Source: DATEMK01 sp035275625 (GTDB taxonomy: Bacteria > Bacteroidota > Bacteroidia > AKYH767-A > OLB10). From it: DNA of 8,309 bases. Shown here piece after piece: positions 6,534 through 8,309 of the stretch. A model generated the notes under the pieces. The model saw only the letters and a program-made list of their open reading frames with translations, did not search any database and was not told where the DNA came from. Positions within the stretch are counted from its first letter, which is position 1, and every line of letters starts with the position of its first letter. Location of the stretch: assembly GCA_035275625.1 (NCBI GenBank), contig DATEMK010000035.1, positions 1 through 8,309 of the forward strand, in the 5' to 3' direction. Position numbers and translations under genes: made by a program.

Positions 6534-7012
6534 CACTCAAACGGCTCACTGCTCTTATATTTAGAATCCAGAACTAATTTTATCATGTGCGTCATTGCCT
6601 TTTTCATTCCGTTAACGCCTTTTTCATCAAGATAAACTTCCCAGCTTACGCGTGCATATTCGTTGCTTTCCTTTCTTACGAATAAATCCCTTGTTACACA
6701 CTTTTTTGACGGAGCGCCTTTGCAATTTATTGAAAAAATATTATACTCCTTGTCGTATTTCATACTGTTAATATCAAGATAATTCATTCCAACCTGGTCT
6801 TCACGAACATTTTGCCCACCTGACTGGTAAACTGAAATCAAAACTCCTTTTGAAACATCAATAGAACATTTACCGGCAAATTTTCCATTGATATAATCAA
6901 GCGTCTGCTGCATCGTAACCTCCTGTGAAAAAGATTGAAAAGCCAAAAAAGTAGCCAGGAAACTAAAGATCCACTTTTTCGTAATATACACTGCACTTTC
7001 AATTTTATTCAT
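6533..7012 (-). CDS. Small secreted protein of unknown function
   Basis: I do not recognise a named family. The 159-residue protein has a signal peptide (KKW then a hydrophobic segment, likely cleaved near Q30 in SFSQEV). The mature part of about 130 residues has three cysteines, C49, C97 and C105, of which C97 and C105 (NCKGAPSKKC) could form a disulfide. It is mixed alpha/beta in character, with alternating hydrophobic residues in the middle and an amphipathic C-terminal helix (MKKAMTHMIKLVL) before an acidic EPFE end. The start at 7012 places the ATG only four bases after a TATATTTG box; a GTG at codon 8 (6991) keeps a good signal peptide and is an alternative start. It is probably co-transcribed with the downstream TPR gene, which suggests a shared envelope role. 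Confidence 0.8.
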   Translation of the reverse strand: MNKIESAVYITKKWIFSFLATFLAFQSFSQEVTMQQTLDYINGKFAGKCSIDVSKGVLISVYQSGGQNVREDQVGMNYLDINSMKYDKEYNIFSINCKGAPSKKCVTRDLFVRKESNEYARVSWEVYLDEKGVNGMKKAMTHMIKLVLDSKYKSSEPFE

Positions 7013-7016
7013 TGTT

Positions 7017-7024
7017 CAAATATA
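7017..7024 (-). promoter_or_regulatory. Putative -7 box (TATATTTG) for the small secreted protein/TPR operon
   Basis: On the minus strand this is an exact TAnnTTTG match. At the expected -33 distance (19-base spacer) stands TGG instead of TTG. The box lies four bases before the annotated ATG, so a transcript from it would be nearly leaderless or would start translation at the GTG at 6991. Confidence 0.4.
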
Positions 7025-7067
7025 ATTATCTTATTAGAATTAACCATTCGCCCGGCAGGATTTTAAA

Positions 7068-7075
7068 TATCTTTG
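7068..7075 (+). promoter_or_regulatory. Putative -7 box (TATCTTTG) for the coiled-coil protein gene
   Basis: TATCTTTG is an exact TAnnTTTG match followed by CGGG. It lies 29 bases upstream of the ATG at 7105, giving a leader of about 20-25 bases, A-rich and without a Shine-Dalgarno sequence. No clear -33 TTG is present at 19-20 bases. It is back to back with the box at 7017-7024 in a 92-base spacer. Confidence 0.55.
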
Positions 7076-7104
7076 CGGGTACAGAAAAAAAATAGTCTAC
7101 GTAA

Positions 7105-8309
7105 ATGAGAAGACAAGGTTTATCCGGTAAAATTTTTTTCATACCGATATTTTTTTTCTTTTATTTTTTCTTCCCCTGTATTTCTTATGCCCAGCCGCGT
7201 TCCATCAATGTGCAGGTAAATTTTAAAGTGGAAGAGGGAAATTACGAAAAGTCTTACATGATCATGGAAAATGTGACTACAGGTGAGAAGCAGACATTGC
7301 CCGGGCAATCAAAGTATTCAGTGAATCTGAAAGTGAACAATAATTATATTCTTTCATTTAATAAGCCCGGCTACATTACCAAAAAAATAGAATTGAACAC
7401 ATCAGCGCCAGCTGACCGGATTGACCAGGGATTTTATCCCGTTCCAATGATTGTAATCCTGATTAAGCAATATGATGGTGTAAACATTGTTGTATTCAAT
7501 CAGCCGGTGGCAAAGTATAAGTATTCAAAAATTACTGATGATTTTGATTACGACACGGATTATACAAAACAAATTCAATCTGCTTTGAAGGATGCAGAAG
7601 ATGAACTGGCAGAAAAGAAAAAGGAAGAAAAAGCGAATGCAGGCGCTAATGCAAAGGTTGCGGAAAAAGCAAAGCAGGATTCTGTTGCTGCTGCCAAAGC
7701 TGAAGCGAAAGCGAAACTCGAAGAAGAACAACGCCAGAAAGCAGAAGCAAAAGCGAAGCAGGAGGAGGAAGCCAAAGCAAGAAATGATTCCATAGCCCAG
7801 GCAAAAAAAGATTCCTTTGCAAAAACAGAAGAAGAGAAGCGCCAGCAAGCTGCGGCTAAAATGGAAGAAGACGAACGAAAAAAAGCGTCAGCAAAAATGG
7901 AGGCGGATGAAAGAGCCAAAGCAGCAAAAGCACTGGCTGATGAAGAAGCAAGAAAAAAAGCATTGGCAAAACAGGAAGAAGAAGACAGAAGGAAATTAAA
8001 TGCAAGTGCGAGCGCGGGAAATGATGGAAGAAAAGCCGCAGCCACCATAGAAGGCAGTGATCCGAAAATAAAACAGAATGCCAGTGCGAATTTTGGAAGT
8101 GATATTCATCAATTGGAAAAATCAGAAGAAGTGCCGGCTAATGTCAGCGTAGAAGAAATAACTGAAAATAACAGGAGTATCACAAAAGCGACTGTTACCA
8201 GCGCCAATAAGGAATTGATTTATCTGAAAATTATTTATAAATGGGGCGGAATATTTTATTTTGAAAATGACCGGTCCATCAGCAAGGATGCTTTTCAGCT
8301 TGCAACAAA
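7105..8309 (+). CDS. Secreted protein with long charged coiled coil, C-terminus cut by window edge
   Basis: The frame is open from the ATG at 7105 to the edge: 401 codons with no stop. Residues 1-29 form a strongly Phe-rich signal peptide (cleavage probably SYA-QPR). Residues 30-150 form a small beta-rich domain with a surface-protein look (MIMENVTTGEKQTLPG, NNNYILSFNKPGY), ending in ITDDFDYD (143-150). Residues 155-302 are a nearly pure Ala/Lys/Glu/Gln/Arg helix with frequent KAEAKAK and EEEARKK-like stretches, predicted as coiled coil. After a Ser/Asn/Gly-rich link a second ordered region begins near 366 and includes YKWGGIFYFEND, which continues beyond the window. The layout resembles periplasmic spacer or scaffold proteins (TolA-like in appearance), but no transmembrane anchor other than the signal is seen. 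I do not recognise a named family. It is divergent from the small secreted protein/TPR operon. Confidence 0.85.
   Translation, partial: MRRQGLSGKIFFIPIFFFFYFFFPCISYAQPRSINVQVNFKVEEGNYEKSYMIMENVTTGEKQTLPGQSKYSVNLKVNNNYILSFNKPGYITKKIELNTSAPADRIDQGFYPVPMIVILIKQYDGVNIVVFNQPVAKYKYSKITDDFDYDTDYTKQIQSALKDAEDELAEKKKEEKANAGANAKVAEKAKQDSVAAAKAEAKAKLEEEQRQKAEAKAKQEEEAKARNDSIAQAKKDSFAKTEEEKRQQAAAKMEEDERKKASAKMEADERAKAAKALADEEARKKALAKQEEEDRRKLNASASAGNDGRKAAATIEGSDPKIKQNASANFGSDIHQLEKSEEVPANVSVEEITENNRSITKATVTSANKELIYLKIIYKWGGIFYFENDRSISKDAFQLAT

Noticed and set aside
7592..7999. Lys/Arg-rich plus-strand frames within the coiled-coil region, resembling basic DNA-binding proteins
   Set aside because: They are the +1/+2 frame readings of the same AAG/AAA/GAA-rich codons and disappear outside that composition.
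7525..8048. Two long minus-strand open frames rich in Ala, Ser, Phe and Cys opposite the coiled-coil gene
   Set aside because: They are the complement of GAA/AAA/GCA-rich codons, which rarely give stops on the other strand. They lack a signal, domain or promoter box and lie wholly within a well-supported gene.

Overview
The window looks like chromosomal DNA of a Bacteroidota bacterium, probably from the Sphingobacteriales/Chitinophagales side and perhaps uncultured. Several starts have upstream matches to the Bacteroidota promoter (TTG or TTTG, about 19-20 nt, then TAnnTTTG), and Shine-Dalgarno sequences are essentially absent. Spacers are AT-rich. The gene content also fits: a DUF4197 lipoprotein, two-domain UspA proteins, full-length CinA, and secreted TPR and coiled-coil proteins whose signal peptides end in AQ or SQ. 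The order-level placement is an inference.

Layout from left to right. Positions 1-761 (-) hold the N-terminal 253 residues of a PAPS-dependent sulfotransferase, cut by the window edge. Positions 869-1741 (-) encode a uridine phosphorylase-like enzyme. Positions 1829-2704 and 2721-3608 (+) are two paralogous tandem-domain universal stress proteins in one operon. Positions 3705-4427 (-) encode a DUF4197 lipoprotein, convergent with the usp pair. Positions 4686-5924 (+) encode CinA. Positions 5980-6492 and 6533-7012 (-) are a probable two-gene operon for a secreted TPR protein and a small secreted protein of unknown function. From 7105 to the right edge (+) runs a secreted protein with a long charged coiled coil, transcribed divergently from that operon.

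The genes do not form one obvious pathway. Housekeeping and salvage functions (Udp, CinA) and stress functions (Usp pair) sit beside envelope or secreted proteins (sulfotransferase, DUF4197, TPR, small secreted protein, coiled-coil protein). I see no mobile element, CRISPR array, tRNA, rRNA, toxin-antitoxin pair or defence module. No gene-free stretch exceeds 300 bases; the longest is 4428-4685.

The most unusual signal lies in the spacers. Four of them are built from degenerate tandem copies of a short word, and the word differs in each: 9-mers GTTRATTnn near 767-873, 8-mers GAAARYGn at 3626-3700, 9-mers GGTAATTnn at 4472-4611 and 7-mers TTTAAAA at 6503-6533. In the first three the copies sit on both strands and form long inverted repeats. 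One overlaps the stop codon of udp and ends five bases before the sulfotransferase start. Another lies between divergent genes, where a terminator would have no purpose.
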